In this document: piece by piece, positions 11,801 to 22,829 of the stretch
Layout of the letters: each line of letters opens with the position of its first letter
Position numbering within the stretch: position 1 is the first letter of the stretch
Assembly (NCBI GenBank): GCA_947172415.1
Contig: OX359202.1
Span: 2,256,001-2,320,000, forward strand
Reading direction: 5' to 3'
Source of the DNA: Chondrosia reniformis
Taxonomy: Eukaryota > Porifera > Demospongiae > Chondrillida > Chondrillidae
DNA: 64,000 bases
Notes under the pieces: generated by a model
Database searches by the model: none
Told to the model about the DNA's origin: nothing
Seen by the model: only the letters and a program-made list of their open reading frames with translations
Program-made: the position numbers and the translations under genes

Positions 11801-12361
11801 TTTCCATAAATAATACAAATCTACCCAACTTGCTCTCTGTCCCACAATTGTAATGTAGTGTTTAATAGACACTACAAAGGGACCAGCAATGGATTCCATT
11901 GCTGGTCCTTTTGTCATACCATAATGACTGAAGCCTATATAGCTATCATAAAGTCTAAAGAGACGACAGGTCTCACAAATGGTAGTACAGAAACACTAAA
12001 TGTTCACATCACACACAGTCGTTTATCTACGTAGGATACCACAAGTGAAAGAGTGAAGAGGGCGTTAGTCTACTATCTTCTGGACTACTTAAACACTAAA
12101 CGGGTTTAACAGGAAAACTAAAGGCAAACCTACAGCACACATTAGAAGCCATTGTCCGTGACAAAAATCATAGAATCTCCGCATCCATGACTGCTTCAGA
12201 AACAAGTATGCAGCAACTCCGAAAAGAAACGTAGGGAAGAAAGGTACAAGTAGTACGATAAATAGAAAGAGAATCACACCCCCTGAACTTCTCAACTTCC
12301 TCTGAAAGAGAGGGATTTCTTCTTCATCCTCAATTGGAAATCCTTTATGCTCAACGCTCAT
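8827..12361 (-). CDS. Lysocardiolipin acyltransferase-like gene B with altered motif III
   Basis: Exons 12130-12361, 10593-10781 and 8827-9668 give 420 residues; both introns are phase 1, as in genes A, C and D. Exon 1 has an acidic start (EDEEE), then a long hydrophobic segment. The HX4D motif NHRCHLD is at about residues 104-109 and the junction reads GWAMQ as in vertebrate LCLAT1. The usual FPEGT is FPDGG here (182-186), and the later HPRTKG block is QPKTKG. The Glu and Thr of FPEGT bind the acceptor phosphate in the family, so activity or substrate may differ. An Asn/Gly/Ser-rich insert precedes the two C-terminal membrane segments. Starts 76 bases from gene C, divergently. Confidence 0.87.
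11875..11911. repeat. Perfect-looking short hairpin in intron 1 of gene B
   Basis: Arms AAAGG(G)ACCAGCAATGGA and the complement TCCATTGCTGGTCCTTT fold onto each other with almost no loop. It resembles a bacterial terminator by shape only; in this setting it is probably part of a small transposable-element end. Confidence 0.6.
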
Positions 12362-12437
12362 TCTAGATCTTTGTCAGAGGTCGGAAAGGTCGGACTACGC
12401 CCCTAATCTGGAACGGTACTTCCCCTAAAGGTTAAAA
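12362..12437. promoter_or_regulatory. Shared divergent promoter region of genes B and C
   Basis: Only 76 bases separate the start codon of B (minus) from that of C (plus), so both 5' UTRs and core promoters must be squeezed in here or overlap the other gene. The stretch is less AT-rich than its surroundings and has no TATA box. It contains a repeated AGGTCGGA(A/C) word. Confidence 0.65.
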
Positions 12438-14818
12438 ATGTCAGTTGTTTCTTTATTGAAAGGGACAACTTTTCTATTCGTTTTGGTTACTTGTTGTTTT
12501 TTTGGTTTTCCAACTTTACTCTTTCCATCGATGGTGCTTAGTTGCTTCTCGCGCAAGTGGTTTCACACAGTGTGTCACGCAGTAGCTAGTTCATGGTTAA
12601 GATTGGTTTCTGTGAGTTTGTCGATCATTTACATGCCATTATTAAATGATAAGGATGTTAACGAGTGCTTCGACCGCTTCTCCTATTGTAGGCGCTGGTG
12701 GGTGAGTGGAGATACGTATTAAGTCATTCCTGTGTCCAGAATCAAGCTATGTCATTATAGAGTTGCCTATCTGTGATACCATAACTGTTGCATTGCTACA
12801 TTTCTGCTATGGTCAAATCTCTGTCTGAACTGTGTGTATGTAGTAACCACTGTACCACCTAAATATATAGTAACTAATGTTAAACTTGTATATATGTACA
12901 GGAAGAGGGCAAATATAGAGTAATTCAATGTTAATATTAGACTGTTTGCATGTGTTTGTGTGTGTATGTAAGCAATTTTTAACTACTCCATCAGATTCGC
13001 AGCATGCATGCTTGTAGTAATATTCTGTGAACCTATAGTACTATTTATCTTCTTTAACAGTAATAGTAGTGTACAGTGTATATCTAATGATTTCTCCAGA
13101 GCTGGTATATGGAGTCAAGATTGTGATATCAGGTGATCTGACACAGTTGGAATCTCCAAATTTGCTGATAATGAATCATAGAACAAGATTTGATTGGCTG
13201 TTTCTTTGGTCGTACCTAATTCGTAAAGGAAGTCTGCATAGGGAAAAGATAATATTGAAGAAACAGCTGAAACATATTCCTGGCCTTGGTAAGTATATAG
13301 GTCACCAGATTATTTGATGTCGAATTGTGATTGAAATTCAAAATAGATTGAGTATAGAAAAATTCCTGCTTTGCCAATTTCAGAGATTGTCCTATGAGGA
13401 AGTTTTATCTCAACCCATCATATCTATTAAAGTACGTATATGATAGTATTTAGATATTACATTTGATAAGTTGTGGTATTTACTCTACTTCACAAAAGCA
13501 ATGTTCATACAATTTGCTAGTCTGGCTTGCTATTCCCTACTCCCTGCCAGCTGACGATAATTGCATGGGGGTGAGAAAGTAGGGTCTAGCAGAAGAGGTA
13601 AATACCACACCTCGTAGATAAGCGCCTCGCAGTGGTACCATAAGCGTACATACAAATCACATGGAGGTTCTATGGTTTTTTCGGCTTGTAATTTGTGCCT
13701 AAAGGAAGCCCTCAAAAGTATGAAAAGAGCAAGAATATACTCAATTGAGTATGTGGACAGCCGCAGGTATCTCGTTCTGGCCTCCCATGTAGGCTCCCGT
13801 TGACTGGCGTGAAATCAGTAGCTGTAAACTGATTGGTTGAGGCGAGGTGGGGCATTTACATTTTCTGCTAGACCCTACTTTCTCGCCCTCGTGCAATTAT
13901 CGTCAGTGGGCAGGAAGTAGGGATAGCAAGCCAGACTAACAATTTACGTATGTGTGTTTAAGCCGCTGTGACCGATTATTATTTTTTAATCCTTTGTAAT
14001 TAATTTACAATACAGCTTAAAAGTTATTAGCACAGCTGAAGTCATTATTCAAATGTGAACTTGATCTGGTCCTATTGTTGAACTAGTATTCTTTCTTAGG
14101 TTGGGCAATGCAGCTTATGTTATACATCTTTTTGTCAAGAGATTGGACTAGTGATGAGAGGTACCTTAATCGAATTCTTCAGTACTTCTTACACTGCAAA
14201 TACCCGATCCAGCTACTCATATTCCCGGAGGGTACTGACCTAAGTCAGGACAATAGAGAAAGATCACAAGCATATGCCAGAAAAAATGGACTCACTGAAT
14301 ATAGCTATGTACTTCACCCTCGAACAAAAGGTTTCATTACTTGTATAAACTCTTTGAGAGGAGAGCTCAAGACAGTAACTGATATTGATGTTGCCTACAG
14401 AGGGCCAATACCACAGAATGAAAGGGATATCTTGAGTGGAAAGTGGCCAGAAGAGATCCACTTCAGAATCAGGCAGTATTCACTGACAGATCTACCAGGA
14501 GATGATGATGGGCTTAAGACGTGGTTGAATTCTTGTTGGGCTGAGAAAGAAGGGAGACTTGAACAGTTCTATAAAGAGGGAAAGTTTAATGAATACTCTG
14601 TGGAAGGGAAACGTCCACTGAAGACTACAATTGAAATGTCATTCATCTTGTTGCTGTGGATATCTATATTTGTGATAGTGTTGTATCAATTTTATACAGT
14701 AAATATGTGGTTTATTGTATATACAGTGGCTACATGGTTATTTTTTCTGACAATTGACCGATGCTTTGGAGGATTTGATAACTTTGAGCTTTGGATAAAT
14801 AATCATCATCAATTTTGA
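12438..14818 (+). CDS. Lysocardiolipin acyltransferase-like gene C
   Basis: Exons 12438-12615, 13100-13288 and 14100-14818, 361 residues, both introns phase 1. Donor 1 is the GTTTGT after TCTGTGA, chosen because it restores frame and gives the V-K-x-V-Y-G pattern shared with the paralogs. The start ATG opens a hydrophobic signal-anchor-like helix. Motifs: NHRTRFD (86-91), GWAMQ (from 123), FPEGT (164-168), HPRTKGF. Two C-terminal membrane segments follow a Lys/Glu-rich linker. All catalytic motif residues are present, so it is probably an active acyltransferase of ER-type membranes. The last part of exon 3 is almost identical to gene D. Intron 2 carries a MITE. Confidence 0.88.
13520..13936. 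mobile_element. MITE with long terminal inverted repeats, intron 2 of gene C
   Basis: The ends GTCTGGCTTGCTATTCCCTA and its complement lie about 417 bases apart, and the inverted homology continues for about 75 bases (through the GATAATTGCA and AGTAGGGTCTAGCAGA words). Both ends are flanked by TA (13518-13519 and 13937-13938), consistent with a Tc1/mariner-type target duplication. Confidence 0.8.
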
Positions 14819-15481
14819 TGTATTGTATATCACTTGAACAACTGAAAGGGTTATTAGAGCACCAGTGTTTGTCATTTGAAAAGTGCTATTATTAAGTCAG
14901 TTGTAATAAACGTTCAGTGAAACTTTCGCGTACGTACATAATTCTTAGTTAACATGGACTTATATACAGATACTGATAATCCGTTTTGTGAATATAGTAA
15001 AAGTTATGCATGAGAATAAATTATATCTAGTAGTTATAAGCCCAGAACTCTAATGCAAGCCCATCTCCAATAGAAGCCCACCTTTACGGGCATTGAAAAA
15101 TAGAAGCCCACTCCCCAATAAAAGCCCACTGCCAACCAGCCCAGAAAAAAACTGAATGATTTCCGTAGCCCTATGTAGAAGGGCGCCTTTTACCCGTACG
15201 TAGTAAAGGTATGCGATTAAAGTAGTGTAGCGAGAGTCCATCGAGCTGTTAATAACTTAAAGTGTTAATGGAGTAAAAGTATCGCTCTATAGACTAATCT
15301 AACGATGGCTGGGGGGTATGGACGCATATACGTACGGCCGCGCGGAAAACGTTCAGTTCTTACTGACTGATATCGTAGTTTACGTGGAAATTGTCCCTAC
15401 AAATTTGATTTGAATTTAAGGGTTGAAAAAATAAAAGCCCGACTCCAATAAAAGCCCAGGTTCCGAAGGGTTCTAAACAAG
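14819..15481. repeat. C-D intergenic region with clustered ATA(A/G)AAGCCC words
   Basis: Between 15037 and 15470 the word AAGCCC(A) preceded by ATA occurs at least seven times, mostly at 15050-15145 and again at 15430-15460 just before the start of gene D. The same word returns at 63665 near the NDST polyadenylation signal, so it is a dispersed repeat of this genome. No coding region seen. Confidence 0.55.
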
Positions 15482-17709
15482 ATGGCTGTTCCTTCAATTG
15501 GAGGTCTTTCTTTCTTTATAATCCTAACAATTTGTTGCTTCCTCGGATTTCCAATATTCTTTATCCCTTCACTGCTGCTCTCTTGTTTATGTTGCAAACG
15601 TTTTCACACAATTTGTGACACGGCAGTTAGTACCTGGCTGAGATTAGTTCCAGTTAGTTCAATTTATGTTCAAATTTACTGTAAAATAAATAACGCATCA
15701 TTTATATTTCATTTACGTCCGATTCCACCTCTTGTTTGTATTTTAGGCACTTATAGGTAAGGAGACACGCACTACAGAAAGTGATACGTATAGTTTTAAA
15801 TACACAGTGCACCTACCCCCCCCCCCCCCCCCCCCCCCCAAAAAAACAAGTCTGGATCCGCCCTGGAATGGGGTAATATTAGTGATTTAATACCTTCGTC
15901 AGCTTGTACCCTTTTCCTTTTAATGAGGTAGACCCGAGGGTGTTATGTATTAATTTTGCCTTTTTGTTTGTGTCCCCCACCTATGTATATATATATGGCT
16001 AGAAATGGTTTATGGAACAAGTATAGCAATATCAGAAGACTTGTCAGATGTAAGATCTCCAAGTATCCTGATTATGAATCACAGAACTAGACTGGATTGG
16101 ATGTTTCTATGGTCATATTTGATACGCAAGGGAAATTTAAATAGGGAAAAGATTTTACTTTCAAACAGTCACAAGCACATACCTGGATTTGGTAAGTATG
16201 TCATTTCTGGTTACTAAAAGTATTAAGGTGGACTATATAGTGCATAGCTGGAAAATTTGGCAGGGATTTGAATTTGATGGTTTGGCGATCTCATTGATAA
16301 CTACAAAATTTAAATCCGTCAATATTTATACACATATTATATACTACATATATATAACAGCATATTACTTATTGCATATACGTATTTGTAGTTAGGAAAT
16401 ACTACTTTGGACGTCCCCACAGCTACAATGCACATTGAGGAATGAGCGGCTTAAGTATCTAAATCTCGTGCATTGTATTGTATACCAAATCGACAACGAT
16501 ACACACGGATAGTCAGGCCATAGTTAATTTGTGTGAAGCCGACTTTCCTCACTACTGTGTGTGGAGTAAGGTTGTCTATATACACCTCTATATGACCTGA
16601 CGAACAGGTGGACAGTTAGCATAAAACAAAGTTATGGCTGGCTACCTTAATAACCAGACTGAGAGGCAGCTCACACAGCCATTGCTCATTAGAACTGAAC
16701 AAATTTAAATTCCACCAAAATTAAACTCAGTTTGACTGAACCAAACCATCAAATTTTTTTAAATGCTGTCAAATTTTCTGGCTATATGGTTTACATGTAT
16801 GTTTTTCTAACAGTGATTTAGTTAATTTAAGAGCACACTTTAAATTTATGATCAATCCTAATTTCTGCATTTATGTATACCATGCACCATAGGTAGGATG
16901 ACATAAGTAACTTTTACATATGGAGATGCAGTCTTTGCATGTTTTAGTAATAAATTACCAGTATAACAGTACAATTCTCCTTCTTGATTTTCTTTATGTA
17001 GGATGGGCAATGCAGCTTTTATTTTTTATTTTTTTTGAAAAGAGACAAGGAAAGTAATGAAAATTACCTCAAGCTAATGCTAGATTATTATATTCACTGC
17101 AAATATCCCCTTCAACTGCTTATATTTCCTGAAGGTACTGACTTAACCAGTCGACACAAAAGAGATTCAGATGATTATGCCAGAAAAAATGGACTCACTG
17201 AGTACAACTATGTTCTTCACCCTCGAACAAAAGGTTTCATTACTTGTATTAACCATTTGAGAGAGGAGCTCAAGACGGTAATCGACATTGATGTTGCCTA
17301 CAGAGGTCCAATACCACAAAATATTTGTGATATCTTGATTGGAAAGTGGCCAACGGAGGTCCACTTCAGAATAAGGCAGTATTCTCTTACAGGTCTACCA
17401 GGAGATGATGATGGGCTTAAGACTTGGTTGAATTCTCGTTGGGCTGAGAAAGAAGGGAGACTTGAACAGTTCTATAAAGAGGGAAAGTTTAATGAATGCT
17501 CTGTGGAAAGGAAACGTCCACTGAAGACTACAATTGAAATGTCATTCATCTTGTTGCTGTGGATATCTATATTTGTGATAGTGTTGTATCAATTTTATAC
17601 AGTAAATGTGTGGTTTATTGTATATACAGTGGCTACATGGTTATTTTTTCTGACAATTGACCGATGCTTTGGAGGATTTGATGATTTTGTACTTTGGATA
17701 TATATATAG
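15482..17709 (+). CDS. Lysocardiolipin acyltransferase-like gene D, frameshifted in exon 3
   Basis: Exons 15482-15656, 16003-16191 and 17002-17709, with the phase-1 junctions of genes A-C. Exon 2 has NHRTRLD; exon 3 has GWAMQ, FPEGT and HPRTKGF. The frame entered at 17002 ends at a stop at 17055-17057, whereas homology continues in another frame from about 17035. The break lies in an eight-T run at 17029-17036, where gene C has no such run. It is either a homopolymer assembly error or a real inactivating indel. If corrected, the protein would be about 357 residues. Exon 1 is closest to gene C. Donor 1 (A|GTTCAA) is weak and inferred from the paralogs. Confidence 0.75.
15817..15875. repeat. 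Poly-C/poly-A tract with TCTGGATCCGCCC flank, intron 1 of gene D
   Basis: About 24 C, then seven A, then a TCTGGATCCGCCC(T) word. C-runs followed by such a word recur at the ends of transposable elements in many invertebrate genomes; assigning it to a named family would need a search. Confidence 0.5.
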
Positions 17710-18699
17710 CCACTGCTAAACTGTATCACTTTTCACTTATTTTTACTGTCATGTTGTTAAGGATTGTTGTATGCTGTTACAGCCTCCATGCACACTATGG
17801 CTGGGGATACAGAGCTAATCGGCATGTATATGCACACCATACCTATAGCAGGGCTGGCAGTCCTGGTGCAGCTGTTTGACCACACCAATGTTTTCCCATT
17901 AACTAAAATATATAATATAGTGAACTGGTTTACCATACATATATCATCAGTGCACTGGTAACTTATAAATTACTATTGATTTGAAATAACAGCTAAAATA
18001 AACTTGCTTTTTTCTTAGTAAATAGATTACGATATACTCTGTTGCATGGGAGCTGGCCATATGCATGGGCATCATTATTTTAATCTGGAGTCTGGGAAGG
18101 ATACAACTGATCATGAGAGGTACTTCAAACTGTGAAACAGCATGTTTTATAGTGTTTCTTACCGCAATTCCTATATATAGAACGAAAATCGTCTTCAGAT
18201 AAGGTATCAATTTGGATAGGACTGGTACCTTTACACGTGATACGACATCACCAGTTGCAGTAGAAACTACAATATACCTCACATAGCTGGTTTTTTAGAG
18301 CAAACATTATGGTTGTTCCATCATCAAAATTAGAGACAGCAATCTGTTTTCTTTTAAAAACACAGTAGCGTGAACACAGTCAGGTGCCTGTATATTGGAA
18401 TTTAAGGATTGGTGAAGAAAGCAGAACCTCAAAAAGTGCTCTTAGATGTCACTCTGAGAAAAATACTGGTACTGTGTCCTAGCTTCTCTGGATGTAGGAA
18501 AGGATCCCTAAAAATTAAAAGCTAACAAATTTGACCCTTCATGTATGTATTCCATTCTTGCCTGCAGTAGGCCTTCATGTCCTATGGACTGTGATCGCAA
18601 AAATCTCATTACTCTTGATCACAAGTCCAAAGAGTGAGGAAAATTCCTAGGATATAAAACAATGGGGTGCTATTTGTGCCCAATTTTACACATACGTGT
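17710..18699. other. Downstream of gene D; no gene seen
   Basis: 3' flank of gene D. A 111-codon minus-strand frame (17947-18282) has no recognisable motif and ordinary low-complexity composition; I treat it as chance. Confidence 0.35.
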
Positions 18700-18929
18700 C
18701 AGTTCACGCGAGTACCACTGAATTATAATAATTAATATGATACAATACAGATATATATATATACGGCAGTACAACATCCGTTCATATAGTCTTAACAGTG
18801 TATAAATCAATTATGTCAGCTTGTATAATGCCACATCTCCCTTTGTAAAGTTAAAACGTTAGTCTTTCGTGAGGCCTTACATTGGCACCGGTGTGGGATC
18901 GAGTCATGATCTGGCTTTGTCCATGACCA

Positions 18930-19480
18930 CTATAGTGGTTTGATCATCCAAGGGGATATCACAACAGGTATTATCCCTAAGTAAGCTCTCTGGTCTGGGA
19001 TTAAGGTGCTGATGGTTTCTTCAAACCTGTCCAGTGGGGGTGGACAAATAGTATGATCTAGGAGTGCTGTCTGCAGATACAATTCTACCAGGCACTTGGG
19101 TATCCCCGTCCTCACCCATACAGAGTAGTCATACAGGAGAGGGTTCAAGATCTTTGTTTGGTGACGGAGATTATAGTTAAACTGTTGTTTTTCCTTAAAC
19201 TCCTTATCCAACTTCTTAAATTCATTGAGGTATGACCACTGATGAGTCAGTTGACTTGCTATTTGTGGGGCATCTGTTCTTGTCATCCTTCCCATAAGAA
19301 GCTCACTCGGACTGAGGTTACACCATGGAAGGAGTTGCTCAATAACTCAAAAGAGCCATATACGAATCTGAGGACTGTCTTGACCATTCTTTCGGCCAAT
19401 CCATTGCTTTGGGATACCTCGGACTACTGGTGATGTGTCTGAACCCATACGTGCTAGCAAATTCCTTCGATTCATCTCAT
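18930..19480 (-). pseudogene. gypsy integrase, C-terminal half (broken)
   Basis: On the minus strand the core-domain tail QSNGLAERMVKTVLR is visible near 19340-19400, then after a frame change the PSELLMGRMTRTDAP segment, then the basic FNYNLRHQTK linker and a VWVR motif typical of the integrase C-terminal domain. The first two catalytic aspartates are not recognisable here. Frame breaks near 19300-19320 show that it is decayed. Confidence 0.7.
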
Positions 19481-19595
19481 ATAGGAGTCATATTAATGTT
19501 GTGGGCCGTTGTCACTCATTAAACCCGAGGCACTCCATGGCGAGAGAATATAGATTTAAGGGCAGTGATTGCGAGCAATCCCAATAAGTTGTTTC

Positions 19596-20690
19596 TTAAC
19601 CTCTTTCCCGCCAATGACCATTACATTGGCTCGAAATTCTTTAGACCCTTAAGGTAGTAGGGGGGCTAAAGGCTTTCTTTGGGGTACATTGTTCTTAGTG
19701 ATGTATCTCTCTGACCGTAAGTCCAACTAACTTGATTTTTACAAGCAAAATAACTAGGTAAATTGCGCATTATTTGGTGTCAACCATAATGTGATTGGCC
19801 ATTCTGTTACCGAGATATTTTAATTCAAAGTCGAAAAATGTGTCAAATAGCTCCACAAAAAAGCTATCTACTTCTACATAAATAAACTGAGAAACACCAA
19901 ATTTGGTATATATAATCTACAAGCATGGGTTCACAGGACTATATGGGAGCAAATCGCCATTCTCGCTTGTATTCTGGAATAATTCCTGTTTTCCAAAAAC
20001 ACGTAATATCTTTGTCAAAACTTCGAGTATCCCAATTCGCTCCCATCAGTTTGTGCATGCTTTGGGTGCCTTTACAGGCAAGTTGTCCACGTTTGAATCG
20101 GTTACAACGCAACAGACTAGTTAGATATGCAACACCTTTGTTAACACTGATTCTATACATATTAACTACAGAAAAAACGGTCTTACCATATTTTCACCTT
20201 GAACAAACATCAAATCGTAGAGTTATCCATATATACTGTATACAATAATCAGTTAGTTAAAGGCCAGCGACTATAACGTTTATTCACCAGAGGAGAAAGT
20301 TAACTTGGTCGAATTTGGGCCCCATTAATTGTTGATTCCACACCTAATTTATCTATCACCTCTGTAAGTGTTTCTGGATGAATCTGTCATGACAAAATTA
20401 AGAAGAGAGTCACTCAACATCAAGTAGGCAATTAACACTTAAAATTTAACACAAGATAACGCTTTCGTATCCCTTTAATAATTCAAGTTTAGAAGTACAG
20501 ACGGGTTTAAAAATCTAGATATGAAAAATAGACCTCTAACCTAACCTCTGTACCAAAATTCGTGTTGTTTTGACTTCGACATGATAGCCCCCTACTACCT
20601 TAACCGCCGCAACGTTAAAAAATCGTACGATAACTTCGAGATTTATATATATCGATAGCGCTTATACATTAGAATCTCCATCTAAAATAT
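19596..20690. mobile_element. TTAA-flanked MITE (outer), interrupted by a second element
   Basis: Begins at TTAA (19596-19599) with CCTCTTTCCCGCCAATGACC, matches the 53785-53920 copy, and resumes after the inner insertion at 20600 with CCGCCGCAACGTTAAAAAAT. A TTAA target with a CCC start is typical of piggyBac-type elements. The right end is not clearly identified. Confidence 0.6.
19653..20599. mobile_element. TTAA-flanked element with GGTAGTAGGGGG ends (inner)
   Basis: Terminal inverted repeats of about 15 bases, GGTAGTAGGGGGGCTA on the left and TAGCCCCCTACTACC on the right, each directly next to TTAA (19649-19652, 20600-20603). The 947-base interior has no convincing coding region. Removing the element and one TTAA gives continuous homology to the copy at 53785. 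Confidence 0.78.
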
Positions 20691-20705
20691 TATAGGTTTA
20701 AACCA

Positions 20706-21060
20706 TAGTATAACTATATTATATACCCCGTTGCCGGGAGGCAACCGCCTGTGTATATATTTCGTAACAGGGATATAACAGGATTTAAGAAGCTATATAC
20801 TGCCATCGGCTTCTTAAATCCTGTTATATCCCTGCTCAATATGGTAATCTATATAAGACGTTTCTACTTGGAGGATGGACAATTCTCCTTACATTTAGGA
20901 TAGTTGGAGTAGTCAGGGCAAGAGCATTCTATAAAGTCGTCAGGGTTTAAGCCAAACTAAACAGACGCCAGATGAGCCATCCTGAAAGTCCCGCCAAAAT
21001 AACAATAAAAAGCTACGGAGTATATATCACTTATACCACAGCGCCGTGGTATAACTAATA
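20706..21060. repeat. Foldback repeat, copy 1
   Basis: Contains a perfect hairpin with arms GGGATATAACAGGATTTAAG(AAGC) and the complement around 20770-20835, followed by about 200 bases shared with 29665-30080. Ends near a palindromic ACCACAGCGCCGTGGT. No coding potential. Confidence 0.7.
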
Positions 21061-21368
21061 CATAAAAGAAACAAATATATATTGTAGGTATACAGATTAT
21101 GCAAGTGTTAACGGAAAAATGCATAGTTTATGGAAAATATTCAGAGTTATACAAATTTTAAAAATGGCCATCTAAAAGGAGGACTTGTTTTCTTAGCGGT
21201 TTTTAGTTGTACAGTATTGTTGCCCTTAATAATAATAATATTAACCTGAGCAAAGGTTATTTGGAGGATTTCAAAATATTTGAAGGTGAAAATGGAAAGA
21301 GTAGACGGTTTTTACTTTCGAGCCATTAAAGTGGTCATCGGTGGTCTGGGGGGGTTGGCGTTTACACT

Positions 21369-21611
21369 TTAACACAGTGGGTAAAAGGTTAAGTGTCTCA
21401 GAACACAGATCTTTTGCTGACATGAGGTCTCGCCCCTATTCAGCTGTACTTCTGTGGATCCTAGTACATTAAGTGGTTTGTGGTCTGGGCCATAGAGAAT
21501 TTTATCTGATTTTGCCAGTATCACGTCCTTCAGGGCTGAGAATGTACTTTCTGATAGAGCTATCACTTCCGCTCCAGTATCCACTTTGAACTCTGTCGGT
21601 TTCCTGTTCAC
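21369..21611 (-). pseudogene. gypsy aspartic protease fragment
   Basis: An 80-codon minus-strand frame with KVDTGAEVIALSES, the DTG active-site motif of retropepsins, then the LYGPDHKPLNVLG segment typical of the Ty3/gypsy protease. It stops after a CVLRHL segment, where reverse transcriptase would normally begin. Confidence 0.78.
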
Positions 21612-21857
21612 ATTAATTGTGGTGGTCCAGGAACCCGCTTGTCCAATGTGCAGAGTGTCAAGGTAAGCTCCCTCAGGCTCCTATGTCTCTTCCACATTTG
21701 CTATGGACCTCTACTGCACCTGGTACACTATGTTCTCCTCATTACTTTTGGATCACTACTATTGTGTCTAGGTGGCTGCGTATAGGACTTACTAGGATTG
21801 CTGTGTGGTTTGTACCTGATCGCATCCATCGAGCTTGTTTCGCCTTTCGCTCCATTC

Positions 21858-22414
21858 TTAAGGACCTCTTGTTGTACTCGTACCGCGTCCCTCTTTCTTT
21901 TCTTTATCCAGTGTGAGCTCCGGGTCCCAAATTCCAACTACAAGACGGTCACGAATTAGTTCGTCCGTAAGAGGGCCGAACGCACAATTCTCAACGAGAT
22001 TGTACAGAATAGTGATGTACTGTTCGGCCATCTCCTCTGGTAGCTGGTTTCTCTGATGAAATATGGCCCGTTCGAATATAACGTTGCTGCGGACTTGAAA
22101 AAAGTTGTCAAACTGTTCCACGACTGTTGCGTACTTTTTCTTGTCGTCCTCGGATATGTGGATTGACCTCAAGACATCCTCTGCACTCTCACCCAGGCAA
22201 TAAAGCAAGGTACAAACCTGTCAATCGTCGGATTCTGAACACAATCCGGAAGTTGAACGGTATTGCTGTAATCTCCCTTCCATCTAGTCCACTCATCTGG
22301 GTTTTGAAAGTTAAAAGGGACCTGGGGGCTGCAACTGTAGGCTAGCCATTCGTGAACTACGGGGATCCCACTTCTGACACCATGTTGAATTCGGTTCACT
22401 CGAGTACCACTCAA
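21858..22414 (-). pseudogene. gypsy gag fragment (two frames)
   Basis: The upstream frame (22169-22414) contains FNFQNPDEWTRWKGDY and the downstream frame (21858-22208) LGESAEDVLRSIHI, then RSNVIFERAIFHQRNQ and LTDELIRDRLVVGI. These are the standard blocks of a Ty3/gypsy gag-like protein. The change of frame around 22180-22210 marks it as decayed. Confidence 0.75.
22361..22396 (-). other. Putative primer-binding site next to the LTR
   Basis: On the minus strand the word TGGTGTCAGAAGTGGGAT follows the LTR end, the usual position and form of a tRNA primer-binding site in gypsy elements. I do not assign the tRNA. Confidence 0.55.
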
Positions 22415-22829
22415 TTATAATAATTAATATAATACAGTACAGATATATATACAGTACAAGTTACAATATACTAAGGTAATCTAATATAAATAATATAAAA
22501 AATATAAATAATATAAATAATTCATATGGCTCAAGGAAAAGACCTAGCAACAGAATGGGCATAGTATCATAACGTTTAGGGTATAAAACTCATTTTAAAT
22601 TAGGGGATTTTTGGTTTAGGTCTCCGTTTGGTAGAAAATGGAGGACAAAGTCGGCATATAAAATGCCATAGGACTATAGAAAACCTATATGAAATTTATA
22701 TTGAAACCAAGTGTTATATTAATAAAAATTATCAATTGGTCAGATCACTGTGAAACCGACGTATATCATGGTACATGTGTAAGTCAAACGTCTCGCAGTT
22801 TTGCTTAATTACAGTTGCAAAATAATCAA

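Noticed and set aside
11875-11911. Rho-independent terminator-like hairpin
   Set aside because: Eukaryotic intron context; bacterial terminator logic does not apply.
17947-18282. 111-codon minus-strand frame downstream of gene D
   Set aside because: No motif or splice partner; 3' flank of gene D.
19903-20248. Overlapping frames inside the inner TTAA element
   Set aside because: Short, on both strands, no transposase or other motif; the element is probably non-autonomous.
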